NCBI GenBank assembly: GCA_946480815.1
Contig: CAMLLB010000011.1
Coordinates: forward strand, 35,980-99,979
DNA length: 64,000 nucleotides
Source of the DNA: an uncultured Flavobacteriales bacterium
GTDB taxonomy: Bacteria; Bacteroidota; Bacteroidia; Flavobacteriales; Crocinitomicaceae
Reading direction: 5' to 3'
The first letter of the stretch is position 1. Each line of letters begins with the position of its first letter. This document shows, one piece after another, positions 43,339-51,094 of the stretch. The notes under the pieces were generated by a model, which saw only the letters and a list, made by a program, of their open reading frames with translations, did no database searches and had not been told where the DNA came from. The translations under genes and the position numbers were made by a program.

Positions 43339-43529
43339 TACCCCATTCCGCAAGCCGGACATGGATCGCAATGAGTTGTAGTTGAGTTCGTGTCACCCGA
43401 TCTACTGTCATTGACTTGCTCTTTGTTCTTTCTGATATCTTGTTTTTCACAAGAAGTTGTTGCCGCTGTTACTGTTGCGACAGAAACGCCTAAGGTAATG
43501 GCTTGTAATAAAGTTGATGATAGTTTCAT
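43338..43529 (-). CDS. Candidate MNIO-modified RiPP precursor peptide
   Basis: This is a 63-residue peptide with a hydrophobic export-like leader (about 5-26) ending in TAATTSC, which also resembles a lipobox around Cys27. A charged, disordered Asn/Ser/Asp/Lys-rich linker leads to the tail HCDPCPACGMG, with Cys54, Cys57 and Cys60 in a CxxCxxC array. Translation is coupled to the DUF692 enzyme (stop and start overlap by one base). That arrangement is the hallmark of MNIO-processed precursors. An AGTTAAAGGTTTAC element lies 17-34 bases upstream. The modification and its purpose (metal binding, antimicrobial) are inference. Confidence 0.8.
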   Translation of the reverse strand: MKLSSTLLQAITLGVSVATVTAATTSCEKQDIRKNKEQVNDSRSGDTNSTTTHCDPCPACGMG

Positions 43530-43545
43530 AGCTTTAATTTTTTTA

Positions 43546-43565
43546 AAAGGTAAACCTTTAACTGA
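43546..43565 (-). promoter_or_regulatory. AGTTAAAGGTTTAC element before the precursor gene
   Basis: On the minus strand this reads CAGTTAAAGGTTTACCTTTT, sharing AGTTAAA(A)GGTTTAC with the repeats upstream of the ECF41 gene and containing its own AAAGG-TTTA-CCTTT dyad. It sits in the promoter region of the precursor/MNIO operon. Confidence 0.45.
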
Positions 43566-43734
43566 AAAAGGGCAAATTTATTATCTGAAGTGTGTGTTTC
43601 TTTGAGTAAAGGTAATCCCGAAGAAAATGATGCATTGGAACCGGACAAAAATATTTTCAGTATCAATTTGGGGGAAGTAAGATTTTATTGCCAATTTAAA
43701 TCTCAAAAACCCTTAACGGATAACGTTCTTAATA

Positions 43735-44253
43735 ATGAAAATTGCCTTTACAGGAGCTCACAACGTTGGAAAAACAAGCCTTGCCAAAAGACTTCACGCT
43801 TCCCTGCCAGAATATGTCTTTATACCGGAACCTTATGAAGAACTGGAAGAAAAAGGACATCTTTTTTCCGAAACTCCCGGGTTGGAAGATTTTGTTGTCC
43901 AGCTTGAACATGCACTCAAACAAATTGAAATAGACGAGCCCAATGTGCTCTTTGATCGCTGTCCGCTCGATTTGCTGGCTTATATCCATGTAATCGGTGG
44001 AGCCGAAGCATCCCGGAAATACTACCTGCAAGTCAAAGAAGCTATGGATGAGATTGATTTGCTGGTATTTGTTCCTATTGAAACTCCCGATGTAATCGAT
44101 TGTCCGGACCCTGAATTCCCGAAGCTTCGTGAAAAAGTACATGCACTCCTGGAGGAATGGATCGATGGGTTTGATTTGGATACCATTACGGTAAACGGAA
44201 CTTTAGCAGAAAGAGAAAGACAGGTACTGGAAGCACTTCTCAGTCTGTATTAA
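43735..44253 (+). CDS. P-loop NTPase, NadR/kinase-like
   Basis: This 172-residue protein starts with Walker A GAHNVGKTSLA, followed by LFDRCPLDLLAYIH (Walker B-like, with the DRCP motif common in NadR-type and deoxynucleoside-kinase-like NTPases) and a C-terminal helix. It resembles small AAA_28-type ATPases/kinases. The substrate is unknown. It is divergent from the MNIO operon, and a methyltransferase follows 30 bases downstream. Confidence 0.8.
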   Translation: MKIAFTGAHNVGKTSLAKRLHASLPEYVFIPEPYEELEEKGHLFSETPGLEDFVVQLEHALKQIEIDEPNVLFDRCPLDLLAYIHVIGGAEASRKYYLQVKEAMDEIDLLVFVPIETPDVIDCPDPEFPKLREKVHALLEEWIDGFDLDTITVNGTLAERERQVLEALLSLY

Positions 44254-44283
44254 ACTTTTCGGTGTGAAACAACTCCAAGTCTC

Positions 44284-44913
44284 ATGAACGAAAACGAAAA
44301 ACCGGAATTCTGGGAATCCAGCTTCAGTGATAAACATGAAATGTGGGGTCTGAATCCTGCCAAATCAGCAATGACTGCGTCTGCTCTTTTCCTGGAACGG
44401 TCCGTAAAGCAGGTTTTGGTACCGGGAATTGGCTACGGACGAAATGCACAGATCTTCCGGGACATGGGAATGGATGTAACCGGAATCGAGATTTCCCAAA
44501 CTGCAATCGATTTACTCCGGAAACATTACGGGAACGGGATGACGGTTTATCATGGTTCTGTTACAAAAATGCCTTTCGACCAAAAGCACTATGATGGAAT
44601 TTTCTGTTATGCTTTGATCCATTTACTGGACGAAAATGAACGAAAGAAACTCATCGAAGATTGTTACCGGCAACTTTCGGAAAACGGTTGTATGGTTTTC
44701 ACTGTGATCTCCAAAGAAGCATCAACCTATGGAACCGGAAAACAGATTGGGAAGGACCGCTTTGAGCAATTCGGCGGAGTGAACATGTTCTTTTATGATG
44801 AAGAATCCATTCGAGAAGAATTCAGGGCATGCGGTTTGATAGAAATCCTGAAGATCGAAGAGAATTTTCCGTTTTATTTAATTGTTTGTGAGAAAGCACG
44901 TTACATAGAGTGA
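44284..44913 (+). CDS. Class I SAM-dependent methyltransferase
   Basis: This 209-residue methyltransferase of the Methyltransf_11/25 type has the SAM-binding motif I VLVPGIGYGRNAQIF, the acidic loop GIEISQTAIDLL, and motif IV-like YDGIFCYALIHLL. Its length and sequence fit small-molecule methyltransferases such as TehB-like tellurite or thiol methyltransferases, but the substrate is unknown. It lies in a + strand pair with the P-loop gene, about 750 bases from the divergent RiPP operon; a functional link is only possible. Confidence 0.85.
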   Translation: MNENEKPEFWESSFSDKHEMWGLNPAKSAMTASALFLERSVKQVLVPGIGYGRNAQIFRDMGMDVTGIEISQTAIDLLRKHYGNGMTVYHGSVTKMPFDQKHYDGIFCYALIHLLDENERKKLIEDCYRQLSENGCMVFTVISKEASTYGTGKQIGKDRFEQFGGVNMFFYDEESIREEFRACGLIEILKIEENFPFYLIVCEKARYIE

Positions 44914-44945
44914 GAATAGATCCATTTTTTTAACTAAACTTGCTC

Positions 44946-45338
44946 ATGCATAAATCATTCCTGACAATTTTAATTATCCTGTTTATTTGTACTTCCTGCA
45001 TTGAGACGAATCTCCCGGACACAAAAACCTTGGATAAAATTACTGACCTAAATAGTGATTTGCTTTACGATTGGAACATAGAGTCTATAAAAAATGAAAA
45101 AAGCATTCCAAATAAAAAAGACCTGGACATTAAATTAAACCGTAAGGTTTCGTTTCCTTTTAAAGGAAAGAAATACATCCTTTATCCTTTTTTTAAAAAA
45201 AATTCCGGTAATACTCAAATTGCTTTTCTACATTTCCTGCTCACAAAACAAGGTCTAACTATTAATAAGCTCGAGAAGGTTTCATTCAAAGATTTAACCA
45301 AACTTGATAAGGATAAAGCATATTATTACTACAACTAA
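44946..45338 (+). CDS. Hypothetical lipoprotein
   Basis: This 130-residue protein has a lipoprotein signal (SFLTILIILFICTSC, Cys near 17) and a Lys/Asn-rich mature part with strand patterns (KKYILYPFFKKNS) ending in AYYYYN. The sequence is AT-rich compared with its neighbours. I do not recognise a family. The start is the ATG at 44946; the frame extends two codons further from a TTG. Confidence 0.7.
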   Translation: MHKSFLTILIILFICTSCIETNLPDTKTLDKITDLNSDLLYDWNIESIKNEKSIPNKKDLDIKLNRKVSFPFKGKKYILYPFFKKNSGNTQIAFLHFLLTKQGLTINKLEKVSFKDLTKLDKDKAYYYYN

Positions 45339-45373
45339 ATCTTTGAATTCAATTAAGTTGAAATCCCGCACTT

Positions 45374-45490
45374 TCAATTTTTTTTTCTGTTTCGATCTTC
45401 TATGAACTTCAGCTCATCATTCTTCCAGATTAACAAATGGTCACTACCAACAATTTCCCAATCCGGGTTTTCCACAGATAACACCGCCAT
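45374..45490 (-). CDS. Small 38-residue ORF at the end of the ars operon
   Basis: An ATG 2 bases after the arsC stop codon opens a 38-codon frame on the same strand, with protein-like composition (VENPDWEIVGSDHLLIWKND at residues 6-25) and a basic end (EDRNRKKN). Its position suggests translational coupling with arsC. It may be a genuine small protein or the remnant of a longer one; I do not recognise it. Confidence 0.4.
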   Translation of the reverse strand: MAVLSVENPDWEIVGSDHLLIWKNDELKFIEDRNRKKN

Positions 45491-45492
45491 TG

Positions 45493-45906
45493 TCAAAAAT
45501 GTTCCGCTATAAACTTTTGTGAGTAAGCTTTTATCATTTCCCGGACCCGCTCAAATTCCGCGGTAATTTCTTCTTTGGTTCCTACCGCTTTTGCCGGATC
45601 TGGGAAATTGTGATGAAACTTCTGTGCCTGTGTCGGAAAATAAGGACATCGTTCCTTTGCATTATCACAAACCGTGATCACGAAATCAAATGGTATCCTT
45701 GTATATTCGTCCACATGGTTTGAGGTATGATTCGAAATATCTATGTCATCAGCTTTCATTGTTTCAACCGCCAGAGGATTCACCCCATGGACTTCAACAC
45801 CGGCACTGTAAACCATAGCGCGATCTCCTGCCAAATGCTGTAAATACCCGTGAGCTATCTGACTTCGACAGCTATTCCCTGTGCACAATACTAAAATATT
45901 CTTCAT
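45493..45906 (-). CDS. arsC: Arsenate reductase, low-molecular-weight phosphatase type
   Basis: The 137-residue enzyme reduces arsenate to arsenite using thioredoxin. The phosphatase loop CTGNSCRS contains the nucleophile Cys8 and Cys13. Cys80 and Cys87 (VCDNAKERC) are placed like the relay cysteines Cys82/Cys89 of S. aureus ArsC, and the general acid lies in NFPDP. It is the fourth gene of a tight minus-strand arsR operon. No arsenite efflux gene is visible in the window. Confidence 0.93.
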   Translation of the reverse strand: MKNILVLCTGNSCRSQIAHGYLQHLAGDRAMVYSAGVEVHGVNPLAVETMKADDIDISNHTSNHVDEYTRIPFDFVITVCDNAKERCPYFPTQAQKFHHNFPDPAKAVGTKEEITAEFERVREMIKAYSQKFIAEHF

Positions 45907-45910
45907 TATT

Positions 45911-46036
45911 CTAAACTAAGAGCCAAATGATATTAATGATGCAAAACTTGGGATCAAATCCAAAGATGAGTTGCAGGGCAATAACTGATGCAGTTATTAT
46001 TAATGGCTTTTTATACTTGATTACTACTGCTTTCAT
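45911..46036 (-). CDS. Small 41-residue membrane protein in the ars operon
   Basis: This short gene lies between the DUF6428 gene and arsC. Its ATG is 3 bases after the DUF6428 stop, and its TAG is 4 bases before the arsC ATG. The peptide starts MKAVVIKYKKPLIITASVIA and continues with a hydrophobic stretch, then FDPKFCII and a hydrophobic end. That gives one or two membrane helices and a single Cys near 31. The tight packing strongly supports translation. A role in arsenic transport or sensing is inference. Confidence 0.75.
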   Translation of the reverse strand: MKAVVIKYKKPLIITASVIALQLIFGFDPKFCIINIIWLLV

Positions 46037-46039
46037 AAC

Positions 46040-46513
46040 TTAACAACATCCTCCTCCTGGAGTGCAACATGCTGATTCTTTAACGGATAACTCAGAAAGT
46101 TGGATCTTCGATTTCTCAACAGGTAAACCACATGACTCACTTGCCAGGCAAGCAGTTGTTTTAGACACCAAAACAAAATGATTACCATTAAACTCCAGGC
46201 TGTATTTACCAATAGTTTCTCCCTGGTATTCCACTTCAATTTCATTGTCTTCAATGCCTAACTTTTCTTCGGAAAGCTGAATAATTTTCAATAGTTTTTC
46301 AGGTTTCAACCGGTGTTCATAATCATTGGCATTCCATAATTGGAAATTCACTACCGACTCCTTACGGATTGTTCCTCCGCAATCAATAAAATGCTTTTGA
46401 ATATTGCCGATCTCTGTTACATGAAAATGCTCAGGGACGAAAGAACCATTCGGAGTTTGAAATGTTACATTTTCCAGGTTCGGTAAAATTGCTTTAATTT
46501 CTGAAAGTTTCAT
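46040..46513 (-). CDS. DUF6428 family protein with C-terminal Cys motif
   Basis: This 157-residue protein is typical of Bacteroidota ars operons (KLSEIKAILPNLENVTFQTP, EHFHVTEIG, HRLKPEKLLKII). It contains a His-rich core and ends in ACCTPGGGCC, a probable metal-binding tail; ACLASESCGLP adds further Cys. The start at 46513 is an ATG; the frame extends three codons more from a TTG. It lies between arsR and the 41-residue gene. It may bind arsenite or deliver it, but this is unproven. Confidence 0.85.
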   Translation of the reverse strand: MKLSEIKAILPNLENVTFQTPNGSFVPEHFHVTEIGNIQKHFIDCGGTIRKESVVNFQLWNANDYEHRLKPEKLLKIIQLSEEKLGIEDNEIEVEYQGETIGKYSLEFNGNHFVLVSKTTACLASESCGLPVEKSKIQLSELSVKESACCTPGGGCC

Positions 46514-46528
46514 TTGTTTCAATTTTAA

Positions 46529-46861
46529 TTAACAACATTGGCCGGCTTTACTATCCAATTTGGATGATATACCGGAAAAATAGGATTGAATACGGGCAAT
46601 AGTTTCTTTGTTTACACAGTAACAGATAGAAGTTCCCTCGATGCTTCCCTTGATCAATCCTACAGTTTTCAATTCCTTGAGATGTTGGGAAACCGTTGGT
46701 TGAGCAAGAGGTAATTCATTGACTATATCCCCGCAAACACATGCATCTACCTTTATCAGGTATTCCAGGATTGCAATCCGCGCAGGATGGGCTATTGCCT
46801 TAAGCAATAAGGAAATTTCATTTTGTTCATCTGTAAACAGATCTGCTTTTGTTGTTCCCAT
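46529..46861 (-). CDS. arsR: ArsR family arsenic-responsive repressor
   Basis: This 110-residue winged-helix repressor has the As(III)-binding cysteines Cys41 and Cys43 in DACVCGDIV at the start of the recognition region, and the DNA-reading QPTVSQHLKEL helix. A further Cys pair ends the protein (GQCC). A perfect 18-bp palindrome lies 11 bases upstream of the start codon. Arsenite should release it and open the arsR-DUF6428-small protein-arsC operon. Confidence 0.93.
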   Translation of the reverse strand: MGTTKADLFTDEQNEISLLLKAIAHPARIAILEYLIKVDACVCGDIVNELPLAQPTVSQHLKELKTVGLIKGSIEGTSICYCVNKETIARIQSYFSGISSKLDSKAGQCC

Positions 46862-46871
46862 GCCTTATATT

Positions 46872-46889
46872 GTAATATTGCAATATTAC
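46872..46889. promoter_or_regulatory. ArsR operator
   Basis: GTAATATTGCAATATTAC is a perfect 18-bp palindrome directly upstream of the arsR start codon on the minus strand, a standard position for autoregulation. Confidence 0.85.
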
Positions 46890-46945
46890 GATTAATATTT
46901 TTATTGGCAAGTCTTTTTGCGATTTATTTTTCTGTATTCAGAATG

Positions 46946-47134
46946 TGACACAAAACAAACACCTCTGGTAATGCTTTGGATTGGCCAGATTACACCGATT
47001 TTGAAACATTGGAAAGCTGATGAACTGATGCGTACATTGATTGAGTGAACTGGGAAATTATTGGGATAACCAGATGTTTGTATCGCTTTCAAATTGATTT
47101 CTGTGAACCAATTAACTAAAAGGTTAACAAATTA
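46946..47134 (+). other. Possible decayed ECF41-target cassette
   Basis: TGACACAAAACAA (from 46946) resembles the ECF41-type promoter region at 38302 (TGTCACAAAACAA). A 25-codon frame follows (46971-47048, LWIGQITPILKHWKADELM), which looks like the end of a longer protein. Then comes a repeat at 47103-47134 (AACCAATTAACTAAAAGG, then TTAACAAA) like those after the CMD gene. The rest of this roughly 520-base gap (46890-47409) contains no gene I can support. Confidence 0.4.
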
Positions 47135-47409
47135 CATTCCTCCATCTATTCCTGTCCTGTTTTCTGTAAAAATTCCCGGTTACATCACACCCCTTACTGA
47201 AACAACTGCCTTTTTATCGTGATTTTCTTAACATCCAAATTCATTTATAACTACGCAATGGTACTGGCAGGAATGTCCCGTTTATTCTACTGGTTCCGGT
47301 ATGTTCTCAGAAATAAAAACTGAAAATCAATCAGTTAAAAATCAGTAGGGAAAACCCCTAATTTTTCTTTCTCCATAGAAAACATGAAGTGAAATCAATT
47401 TAAAAACCC

Positions 47410-47417
47410 TAGATTTG
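47410..47417 (+). promoter_or_regulatory. -7 element for the T9SS protein gene at 47442
   Basis: TAGATTTG matches TAnnTTTG and ends 24 bases before the start codon. It overlaps the longer open frame from 47415, supporting the start at 47442. Confidence 0.5.
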
Positions 47418-47441
47418 CAGCGAATTTTTAATCACTATTTT

Positions 47442-49304
47442 ATGATGAAAAGACTACACTTAATTTTTCTTGCGTTTACATTTTTTGGTTTTAAAGCCTA
47501 TGCTCAACCTTGTGCGGTTGTGCTCAGCGCCACAGATTCTCTGATCTGCTCCGGAGATAACATTACTCTTAATGCTTTTGCAAACGGGCCTGATAATCAA
47601 CTGGATGCTTCAAACGCCGCCGGGAACAACCATCGCGGTAATATGTTCGACATCGTTGCAACAAATGCAGTAACGATTCTATCATTTGATGCTTCCCCGA
47701 TGGGAAATACAACCATCGAAATCTATTACAAAGCGGGTACATGGAACGGGTTTGCCAATACACCTTCAGCATGGACGTATGTTGGTTCTGCCGCTGTTCC
47801 CTACACCGGAGGATTCTCTGCAGTTGCAGTACCTGTGAATGTGACCATACCGGCAGGTCAAACGTATGCGTTCTATGTAACATCAAATACATCCGCTGTC
47901 AGTTTGAATTACTCGAATGGTACGAATGTCGGAAATGTTTACAGCAGTGATGCCAACATTACTTTCCTTGAAGGAGGAGGTATGGAATACCCGTTTACTG
48001 CAAATACGGGGGCTGTTTACCAACCACGGGTTTGGAACGGAAGAATCCATTACGCTATTGCTAACCAACCCGGATCTACACTTACATGGGGTACAGGAGA
48101 AACAACAGCATCCATTCCTGCAGCACCAACTTCTACCACATCTTATACCGTATCTGCAACAGTTCCGGGCTGTGCTGCCATGTTCGACACCTTAGATGTA
48201 GTTGTTTCACTTCCTGTGGTAACAGCGAATGCACCTTCGGTAGTTTGTGCAGAAGACGAAGTGGTACTTTACGGTACCGGTGCGGAAAGCTACACATGGG
48301 ACAACGGTGTAACAGACAGTACTGCCTTCGAAGCAATGACAACTACAACTTACGTAGTAACCGGTACCGATTCCGTCGGATGTACCGATAATGATACAAT
48401 AACTGTAACCGTAAATCCGCTTCCGATGGTGGATGCCGGTGCAGATTTCGGTGTATGTGAAGGAAACGATATCACATTAACCGGACAAGGTGCAGATACT
48501 TACATCTGGAATAATGGAGTAACGGATAATACTCCGTTCGAACCTACAAGTACGGCTACATATACAGTAACCGGAATAGATACGAACGGATGTGTGGATA
48601 CCGATGAGATTACAGTTACATTCAACCCAACTCCAATAGTTTCTGCAGGACCTGATTTGGATCTTTGCCAGGGAGTACCTCATATATTTTCAGGAAGTGG
48701 TGCACAAACATATGTTTGGACTAATGGAGTAACCAACGGTATTCCAGCCATTCCTATGAACGCAATATACACAGTAACCGGAACAGATTCTAACGGATGT
48801 TCAGCAAGTGATCAGATGACAGTTACCATTCACAATGTCATGTCTTCAATTTTTGCATCTGGAGGGATACTTACAGCCGGAGTATTGGTTGACATGACTG
48901 CTCAGTGGATCAATTGTTCCGACATGTCCCCAATTGCCGGTGAAACAGATGTCATTTTTGAACCAACACATGGAGGAAGCTACGCAATTGTGATCCAGGA
49001 CAATGTTTACGGTTGTATTGATACTTCAAACTGTGTGGACATTCAATTTGCAGGAATCGATGAAATGTCGGCTGCTGAATTGAGTGTTTACCCTGTACCA
49101 ACAAATGATAAAGTTACGGTAGCTTCAGCAGGTGCAGTAATCGAGCGTATGGAGTTAATCGATATGCTGGGTAAAGTATTGGAAATTGCCGAACCGAATG
49201 CACTTCAAACAGAACTGGATCTTTCTGCTTATGAATCCAACACTTTCTTTCTTCGCATTTATCGTGCGGGTCAGATGAACTTGTTGAAAGTAGTAAAGAA
49301 CTAA
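47442..49304 (+). CDS. T9SS-exported multi-domain surface protein with Ig-like repeats
   Basis: The signal peptide (LHLIFLAFTFFGFKAYAQ) is followed by an Ig-like or CBM-like region (about 25-220). Three tandem repeats of about 75 residues come next (from about 255), each with patterns like VCEGNDITLTGQGADTYIWN and TYTVTGIDTNGCVD. The C-terminus is a T9SS type A sorting domain (VYPVPTNDKVTVAS, FFLRIYRAGQMNLLKVVKN). The product is about 620 residues. It is probably a surface adhesin. A strong terminator follows. Confidence 0.85.
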   Translation: MMKRLHLIFLAFTFFGFKAYAQPCAVVLSATDSLICSGDNITLNAFANGPDNQLDASNAAGNNHRGNMFDIVATNAVTILSFDASPMGNTTIEIYYKAGTWNGFANTPSAWTYVGSAAVPYTGGFSAVAVPVNVTIPAGQTYAFYVTSNTSAVSLNYSNGTNVGNVYSSDANITFLEGGGMEYPFTANTGAVYQPRVWNGRIHYAIANQPGSTLTWGTGETTASIPAAPTSTTSYTVSATVPGCAAMFDTLDVVVSLPVVTANAPSVVCAEDEVVLYGTGAESYTWDNGVTDSTAFEAMTTTTYVVTGTDSVGCTDNDTITVTVNPLPMVDAGADFGVCEGNDITLTGQGADTYIWNNGVTDNTPFEPTSTATYTVTGIDTNGCVDTDEITVTFNPTPIVSAGPDLDLCQGVPHIFSGSGAQTYVWTNGVTNGIPAIPMNAIYTVTGTDSNGCSASDQMTVTIHNVMSSIFASGGILTAGVLVDMTAQWINCSDMSPIAGETDVIFEPTHGGSYAIVIQDNVYGCIDTSNCVDIQFAGIDEMSAAELSVYPVPTNDKVTVASAGAVIERMELIDMLGKVLEIAEPNALQTELDLSAYESNTFFLRIYRAGQMNLLKVVKN

Positions 49305-49350
49305 AAAATAACTTCCTGATTGACATTTCATAAGTTGTCAATTTACGTTT

Positions 49351-49385
49351 AAACCCTCAGTGAATGATATTCACTGAGGGTTTTT
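49351..49385. terminator. Terminator between convergent genes
   Basis: AAACCCTCAGTGAAT pairs with ATTCACTGAGGGTTT around GAT, followed by T residues; A residues precede it, so it can work in both directions. Confidence 0.9.
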
Positions 49386-49435
49386 ATTTGAAAGAATTTG
49401 AAATCAGGAATTGTATGAAATGGATTCCTTTTTGT

Positions 49436-50014
49436 TTACTCTTTTTTCACGATTGTAAATTTGACGTTCTTTAGCTCTCCCGAATCATTGGGTTGTGAGT
49501 TTTCTGATTCTAACTGCAGCCCTTTACTCAAATTTGTAATCTTATAAATCATTCTTTGTTCTCCTTCCTGGTAAGTCTTTGAATCGTATGTGGTTGTATC
49601 AGGAAAAATGGTGCCACCTCCTGTTTGTTGAGTCGTAGTTGATTCAGACAGCGTATTAAATAATACATATTCATAGGTGCTTTCTCCCATTTTTTGGACA
49701 CGGCTCCAGGTTCCCTGCTGAACCGAGGTCGTTCTAATTTCCAATAACAAAGAACCTCCAAAAACAGTTGTTGTAAAAGTTGATTTCTTATTCCAGGTCC
49801 AGGTACCATCTCTGTTGATTGTTAACTCATTCGGATTGTTAGGAGAATCAGCAGTGGAAAATGTAGAGGTAGAACCATCTTCATAGGTCGTTACTTGATA
49901 GTAACTGGAAACCCTCCATGTATTTGCCAGTTCTTCTTTCTTTGATTTTGAGCAGGAAGTGATTGTTGCAACCACAAAACCGATGTATAAGGTATAAGAA
50001 AGGATACTTTTCAT
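49436..50014 (-). CDS. Lipoprotein, tandem paralogue 1
   Basis: This 192-residue lipoprotein has lipobox TITSC and the pattern ELANTWRVSSYYQVTTYEDG ... ELTINRDGTWTWNKK ... WSRVQKMGE ... YEYVLFNTLS, shared with the two genes upstream at 50191 and 51095. The fold looks like a small lipocalin-like beta barrel (N-terminal W, then DGTW). It is the most diverged of the three. Function unknown. Confidence 0.78.
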   Translation of the reverse strand: MKSILSYTLYIGFVVATITSCSKSKKEELANTWRVSSYYQVTTYEDGSTSTFSTADSPNNPNELTINRDGTWTWNKKSTFTTTVFGGSLLLEIRTTSVQQGTWSRVQKMGESTYEYVLFNTLSESTTTQQTGGGTIFPDTTTYDSKTYQEGEQRMIYKITNLSKGLQLESENSQPNDSGELKNVKFTIVKKE

Positions 50015-50140
50015 ATTGATTCAGATTTTGATTGATAGAATAAAGCTACGAATATCCAGGTAAACGCAACTTATTCACACTTATTTCTTTCTGCTATTTT
50101 TTTCATCGCGTGGGATCAAATAATGCATTCGCTTAAAACA

Positions 50141-50169
50141 AAAAAAGGGAATCCAAATGGATTCCCTTT
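50141..50169 (-). terminator. Terminator after lipoprotein 2
   Basis: On the minus strand AAAGGGAATCC pairs with GGATTCCCTTT and is followed by seven T residues, just after the stop codon at 50191. Confidence 0.85.
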
Positions 50170-50190
50170 ACCGTCAGTAGTTCCTGACTA

Positions 50191-50859
50191 TTATTTTCCA
50201 GCCAATGTAATGGTTGTTTTTCCTTTAACTGAGCTTGTATTGCTTCCTGAAGTGTAAGTATTACCCATCTCAGCCTCTAACTGCAGTTCATCCTTTTTAG
50301 ATTCTACAACAGTGTACACCATTACGTTTTCACCAGTCATGTATGTATCTGTGCTTGTAGATGTTGTAGATGTTCCTCCGTTTGGAGTAGTAACTGTAGT
50401 ATTTGTAGCAGACAAGGTATTGAACAATACACGCTCATTCTTTTTGAAATCGTCACCTTTTGTTTTTCCTACGAATGCCCATGTTCCACTTGCAGTCATC
50501 GTCATTTTTGTTGTTACAGTCACCCCAAAAATCTCATCTGTAGAAGTAATGTCTCTTGTAGAAGTCCAGGTACCGTCTTTTTCGATAGTCATCTCATTTG
50601 TATTCACCGTACCAGTTTGAGTAGTTGTAGTTGTTGAACCACCACTCGGAGTACTTTCTGTCGTCATTGTAACAGTACTTTCTGTCATTGTAGTAGTAGT
50701 AACAGTTTTGTCACCGTTTGACTCAGTATCAGTTGATGTTTCACTGTACTCAGTTACCTTCCACTCATTAGCCATTTTACCTTTACTTGATTTAGCACAA
50801 GAAGATAATCCAACTGTCAAAAACGCAACACTCAGGGTGCAAATAAAAATCTTTTTCAT
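50191..50859 (-). CDS. Lipoprotein, tandem paralogue 2, with Thr-rich insertions
   Basis: This 222-residue lipoprotein (lipobox GLSSC) shares MANEWKVTEYSE, EMTIEKDGTWTS, GTWAFVGKTKGDDFKKNERV and LFNTLSA with the genes on either side. Two Thr/Ser-rich low-complexity insertions (about 45-85 and 150-170) distinguish it. The GDDFKKNER block is identical in paralogue 3. Thr tracts of this kind may be O-glycosylated in Bacteroidota, but this is inference. Confidence 0.78.
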   Translation of the reverse strand: MKKIFICTLSVAFLTVGLSSCAKSSKGKMANEWKVTEYSETSTDTESNGDKTVTTTTMTESTVTMTTESTPSGGSTTTTTQTGTVNTNEMTIEKDGTWTSTRDITSTDEIFGVTVTTKMTMTASGTWAFVGKTKGDDFKKNERVLFNTLSATNTTVTTPNGGTSTTSTSTDTYMTGENVMVYTVVESKKDELQLEAEMGNTYTSGSNTSSVKGKTTITLAGK

Positions 50860-51094
50860 TATTGTAAGTTATAAATTAGTGACGCTAATGTACTACTATT
50901 CTAGTAACTGTCAAACTTTTAACAAAAAGATAACCGTAAAATCATTGACATGCCTATTAAATACCTTTCGGGTAAAATCAGGAACCGGACTTATCTTAGA
51001 CTTCGGTATTTGTAATTGAGTGTTTCCCGTTTATCAGCAAACTATTCACATTAGGTTGGTATACTTTCCATGGAACTTACCTTTCAATTAGCAC

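Noticed and set aside
43590..43838. 82-codon + strand frame overlapping the P-loop gene start
   Set aside because: Wrong frame relative to the clear Walker A gene, with no protein-like pattern.
44284..44913. Methyltransferase as part of the RiPP operon
   Set aside because: It is on the opposite strand with another gene between; proximity alone is not enough, so it is described separately.
45493..46861. Complete arsenic resistance operon with efflux
   Set aside because: No ArsB or ACR3 gene is found on either side within the window.
46901..47092. 63-codon minus-strand frame in the long gap before 47442
   Set aside because: No ribosome-binding site, family resemblance or operon context; the opposite strand shows the better-supported cassette remnant.
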